From: Alentia gelatinosa
Taxonomy: Eukaryota; Annelida; Polychaeta; Phyllodocida; Polynoidae
Assembly: GCA_950022655.1 (NCBI GenBank)
Contig: OX465590.1
Coordinates: forward strand, 43,607,718 to 43,671,717
Length of the DNA stretch: 64,000 bases
Direction of reading: 5' to 3'
The notes beneath the pieces are model-generated. The model worked only from the letters and a program-made list of their open reading frames with translations, searched no databases and was not told the origin of the DNA. Shown here piece after piece: positions 60,867-64,000 of the stretch; positions within the stretch are counted from its first letter, which is position 1, and each line of letters opens with the position of its first letter. Position numbers and translations under genes: made by a program.

Positions 60867-62762
60867 ATGGTGGGCGATGAATTTTCATCGCGTGGACTGC
60901 CGCTTGTTTCCGGCGCAGAGGTTGTTCCTGTTGCCGTACAGGATCAGATAGAATTTTCTTCAAATGAAAAATTAGTTAATTTGTCTGATAATATTGTTTT
61001 TTCTGCCCGCACGAGTGGTTCGGATGAAACAACGGCACATGTTAATTTTTCACTAGAAACTACAAATTTAGGGGAGGACAATGATCCGGAGGTAGATACG
61101 TCTAGACCCTTCGTTCGCCCTTGTGGCGAGAAATGTGATAATAATCATTTCATTGCAGGAAGAAGAAACCAACTGAATATTTGCCGTTTTTATGATGAAT
61201 GTTATTCAAAAACTTTTGATATTAATGCAGAATATATATTTCTAGGTGTCAGAGATGGTTTTTCGATTGTAGATTCAACTTTCGAAGGTTCTTATTTTTC
61301 TTATAATTATAATAGTATTTATTCTAGTGAATACCGTAATCAAATGAACGATACTATTGCTCAAGAATTAATTGAAGAAAAAATTACTATTGTTTCAGAT
61401 CCCCCCCAATGTATTCACTCGTTGGGAGCAGTGAAAAAATCGTCTGGTAAGCTTCGACCTATTACCGATTGTAAAAGGCCGATAGACGATAGTATTAATA
61501 ATTTTATGGACGAGGTTTGTTCTAAATTTAAATATCTTCATATAGATACAGTAATGAATAATATTTCTGAAGGTTGTTATTTTGCAGTTCTCGATATTCA
61601 AGAAGCATATCGAAGTATCCCAGTTAATCCTGATCATCGACGTTTTCAGGGATTTCAATGGGAATCTGATGGTGGTGAAACTTTGTATTTTGAATCAAAC
61701 CGATTAGTATTCGGCCTTAAATGTGCTCCTTATATTTTTACCCAATTGACCGAGTTCATTGTGAGATCAATGGAACGTCGAGGGGTGGATAGAGTTTTTG
61801 GTTACCTGGACGATTTCTTGATAATCGGTAATACTTTTGCAGAGTGTCAGGAAAAGCTCAGGATTTTGATCAATTTCCTAAGGTCATTGGGATTCGGTAT
61901 AGCATGGCCTAAGGTGGTAAGTCCTACACAAGAAATCACATTTTTAGGAATTGAGTTATCTAGTGTAGATATGCAGGTACGTTTACCTATGGAAAAGTTA
62001 ATTAAATTGAAGGATTTAATTGAATTATACCTCTTTAAAGACACAGCGTCTTATCATGAAATGGCTGTATTAGCAGGCTATTTAGCTCATGCTAGCACAG
62101 TAGTAAAAGGTGGCAGAACTTTTTCTCGGAGGGTGATCAACTTCGTCACTTTTATGAAAGACAGACTGAGGCATTGCAAGATTCCAGATTGGTTAAGACT
62201 GGACTTGCAATGGTGGAAAGGTTTTTTAACAATATTTAATGGTAGTAAACATTTGTTAATTCCTAAACATAATGGTTTGATAAAAGTACAAACAGATTCG
62301 TCTTTTTCAGGTTTTGGTGCAACCTTTGCTAATGATTTTCTAATTGGTGTATGGACTGACGTTTTACCCAGAGTACCAGATGACCATACTCAATCCCACC
62401 ATTGGTTTCATTGCCCTTTGGAATCGGTAGATAAAAATATAAATATTTTAGAGCTTTGGCCTGTAATGGCAGCTGTCCAAAAATGGGGTCACTTATGGGG
62501 AAATTATCATGTTCAATTAATTTCAGATAATACTCAAGTTATTACTGCTATTAATACTGGAAGGAGTAGAAATTTGCAAGTTATGAATTGGCTGCGTGAA
62601 CTTTTCTGGCTTAGCGTTTTGTTTAACTTTGAAATAACAGCTAGTTATATTAAATCGGAGGATAATATCCTACCCGATTTTTTGTCACGTCGTTATGATG
62701 TAAGGAATAAAGCTATTATTCCACCATTCATGTTTAACCAATTTTGTTGTTATAGGTCTTGA
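60867..62762 (+). CDS. ORF2: reverse transcriptase - RNase H, 631 aa
   Basis: RT motifs in order are GKLRPITDCKRP (about residue 195), FAVLDIQEAYRS (motif A), RLVFGLKCAPYIFTQ (motif B) and FGYLDDFLIIG (motif C with the catalytic Asp pair). RNase H follows: VQTDSSFSGFGATFAN, NILELWPVMAA, LISDNTQVITA and EDNILPDFLSR give the acidic residues. The N-terminal 180 residues are not recognised. DIRS-order elements lack an aspartic protease and integrase, and none is seen. It ends 8 bp before ORF3. Confidence 0.92.
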   Translation: MVGDEFSSRGLPLVSGAEVVPVAVQDQIEFSSNEKLVNLSDNIVFSARTSGSDETTAHVNFSLETTNLGEDNDPEVDTSRPFVRPCGEKCDNNHFIAGRRNQLNICRFYDECYSKTFDINAEYIFLGVRDGFSIVDSTFEGSYFSYNYNSIYSSEYRNQMNDTIAQELIEEKITIVSDPPQCIHSLGAVKKSSGKLRPITDCKRPIDDSINNFMDEVCSKFKYLHIDTVMNNISEGCYFAVLDIQEAYRSIPVNPDHRRFQGFQWESDGGETLYFESNRLVFGLKCAPYIFTQLTEFIVRSMERRGVDRVFGYLDDFLIIGNTFAECQEKLRILINFLRSLGFGIAWPKVVSPTQEITFLGIELSSVDMQVRLPMEKLIKLKDLIELYLFKDTASYHEMAVLAGYLAHASTVVKGGRTFSRRVINFVTFMKDRLRHCKIPDWLRLDLQWWKGFLTIFNGSKHLLIPKHNGLIKVQTDSSFSGFGATFANDFLIGVWTDVLPRVPDDHTQSHHWFHCPLESVDKNINILELWPVMAAVQKWGHLWGNYHVQLISDNTQVITAINTGRSRNLQVMNWLRELFWLSVLFNFEITASYIKSEDNILPDFLSRRYDVRNKAIIPPFMFNQFCCYRS

Positions 62763-62769
62763 AGGCGAG

Positions 62770-63693
62770 ATGCATCAATACCAACAGAGTTGGATGTCTA
62801 CGAATACGTCTATTACACGAAAATGCCAATGGACACACTACCTTCGTTTTTGTCAAGAATTTAAATTTCTCCCATTGCCTGCGACCATTTATGTCGTTTG
62901 CATGTATATTTCATACATGGCGAAGTCTTTCAAGTATAATAGTATCATAAATTATCTTTCTGCCCTATGGGTTTTTCATAAAATAAATGGGTTTGATCAC
63001 GTTCCAGTTGATCATTTCCAGATTAAAACGACTTTAATGGGAATTAAAAGAACCATTGGTTATACTGTAAAACAAGCAAGACCAATTCAAAAGATTGAAT
63101 TATTAATGATATATTTCTCATTGAATTTGTTTATAATGGAAGATATGGCTTTTTGGTTATCATGTCTTCTAGGTTTTCGTGGACTACTGAGAAAGACGAA
63201 TATTCTCGAAGAAGGTTTTGCAATTTTGGTAAAAGATATTACCTTCACGAAGACACATGTTTATTTAAAAATTACGAGGTCAAAAACAATTCAATTTAAT
63301 GATCGAATATTGACAATTCCATTCTCAAAGATAAAGGATTCTCCTTTTTGTGTATTTCAATTTATATCAGAATTACTACGTATGGCTTCATTTAAACCAG
63401 AAAATCATTTAATATCTTTTGTTAAAAATGGGAAATTACAACAAGGTTCTTATAGTTGGTTTTCCAAAAAGTTCTCTCAACTTTTGACTTTGAACGGCCT
63501 TGACAAGGCTACTTCTCATTCACTACGCAGGGGTGGTGCATCTGCTTTGCACCAGGCGGGTGTATCTCTTAGTGATAAAAAAAAAAAAATTGGAGATTGG
63601 TCAAGTTGGAGTGTTCTTTCTTACTTACAAAGAACATTAGAAAACAAGATACAGTTGGACAAACAGATTGTTGATACTCTTTTTTCCCCTTGA
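62770..63693 (+). CDS. ORF3: tyrosine recombinase, 307 aa
   Basis: The catalytic set is visible: Arg in GFRGLLRKTNIL (about residue 140), Lys in the KITRSKT strand, H-x-x-R in SHSLRRGGASALHQAG, and the nucleophile Tyr in WSVLSYLQRT. Such recombinases insert the circular cDNA in place of a DDE integrase. The first 90 residues form the core-binding helical domain. An A-rich run (AAAAAAAAAAAA at about 63578-63589) lies inside the coding region and keeps frame. Confidence 0.92.
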   Translation: MHQYQQSWMSTNTSITRKCQWTHYLRFCQEFKFLPLPATIYVVCMYISYMAKSFKYNSIINYLSALWVFHKINGFDHVPVDHFQIKTTLMGIKRTIGYTVKQARPIQKIELLMIYFSLNLFIMEDMAFWLSCLLGFRGLLRKTNILEEGFAILVKDITFTKTHVYLKITRSKTIQFNDRILTIPFSKIKDSPFCVFQFISELLRMASFKPENHLISFVKNGKLQQGSYSWFSKKFSQLLTLNGLDKATSHSLRRGGASALHQAGVSLSDKKKKIGDWSSWSVLSYLQRTLENKIQLDKQIVDTLFSP

Positions 63694-63874
63694 TTTCTGT
63701 TTGGCAGGGGGTTGGCGAGTGACAATATGACAAATTATTGTAATAAAGACCCCTAATCATATTCTCAGCCAAACAGAAAGTCTTGTTATATATATATTAT
63801 ATTATAATATTCATTGATGATATATTCATATACTTAATCTTCTATTCTTATTATCTTCTGGAACGTACACGGTT
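63690..63874. terminator. 3' region with stem and polyA signal (putative B1)
   Basis: TTTCTGTTTGGC and GCCAAACAGAAA form a stem at 63696-63780 enclosing GTAATAAAGAC, an AATAAA polyA signal. In the split-repeat layout this segment would be B1. Confidence 0.5.
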
Positions 63875-64000
63875 TATGTGGATCATAAAGACTAGTCTTT
63901 ATGGACATATAAAACAGTAGTCCAGTAAAGTCTCACCAGGGGACCACGGCGTTCATGGACCAGGGACCAGCAACTCAGGAACCTGACACCAGAGGGCATC
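63875..64000 (+). repeat. Right direct repeat (A2), truncated by the window
   Basis: Identical to 59419-59544 over all 126 visible bases, including the palindrome and TATA box. Confidence 0.9.

Larger units (their letters stand above)
59419..64000 (+). mobile_element. Apparently intact DIRS-order (Ngaro/PAT-like) retrotransposon, cut at window end
   Basis: A 126-bp sequence at 59419-59544 is repeated without difference at 63875-64000. Between the copies lie three open frames: gag-like, RT-RNase H and tyrosine recombinase. A tyrosine recombinase with direct repeats suggests the split-direct-repeat layout (A1-ORFs-B1-A2-B2) of Ngaro/PAT elements, where B1 would be about 63695-63874. The B2 copy would be beyond the window. 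No disabling mutation was seen and the repeats are identical, so insertion looks recent. Confidence 0.85.

Noticed and set aside
1..64000. CRISPR arrays or bacterial operons
   Set aside because: No regularly spaced identical repeats with unique spacers and no Shine-Dalgarno-led gene clusters; intron-exon structure shows an animal genome.

Overview
The window looks like a gene-poor, transposon-crowded piece of an invertebrate animal genome. Coding sequence is split into small exons with GT-AG introns. There are telomere-type TTAGGG variants, tRNA-derived SINE-like repeats, a Maverick/Polinton remnant, several tyrosine-recombinase (DIRS-order) retroelements, LINE fragments and many short inverted-repeat elements (MITEs). 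The host gene carries sushi (CCP), NACHT and leucine-rich-repeat modules, a repertoire I associate with lancelets, hemichordates, sea urchins, some lophotrochozoans and cnidarians. I cannot fix the species from the sequence.

The main content is one minus-strand locus from 59250 down to 21808. I reconstructed 23 exons by hand from splice signals. Exons 1-6 (59250-51638) encode a signal peptide, four CCP/sushi modules and a transmembrane segment, and all five junctions agree in phase. Exons at 43645-21808 (17 exons, all 16 junctions in phase) encode a small alpha/beta domain, a NACHT NTPase, its helical/winged-helix followers, seven 27-28-residue LRRs and a stop codon. If this is one gene, it is a membrane-anchored NLR with a complement-control ectodomain, about 1,150 residues or more, which is the most interesting object here. 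One junction (51638 to 43645) does not match in phase. Either an exon was not found there, or two neighbouring genes (a CCP receptor and an NLR) lie in tandem.

Layout. 1-8.4 kb: decayed Polinton, with a broken protein-primed-type DNA polymerase B, an intact 477-codon unknown gene with a TATA box, and another broken frame. 8.4-13.2 kb: dispersed repeats, a telomere-like block and two copies of one small Pro/Thr-rich exon. 14-21 kb: a coiled-coil fragment, a large hairpin, a tyrosine-recombinase gene split by a TTAA-flanked MITE, two SINE-like composites and a candidate promoter. 21.8-59.3 kb: the receptor locus, with introns swollen by MITEs, a broken MADF-BESS gene, LINE fragments and a DIRS relic (48.1-50.9 kb). 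59.4-64 kb: an apparently intact DIRS-order element with gag-like, RT-RNase H and tyrosine-recombinase ORFs and identical direct repeats. It starts about 170 bp upstream of the signal-peptide exon, points the other way, and is cut by the window edge.
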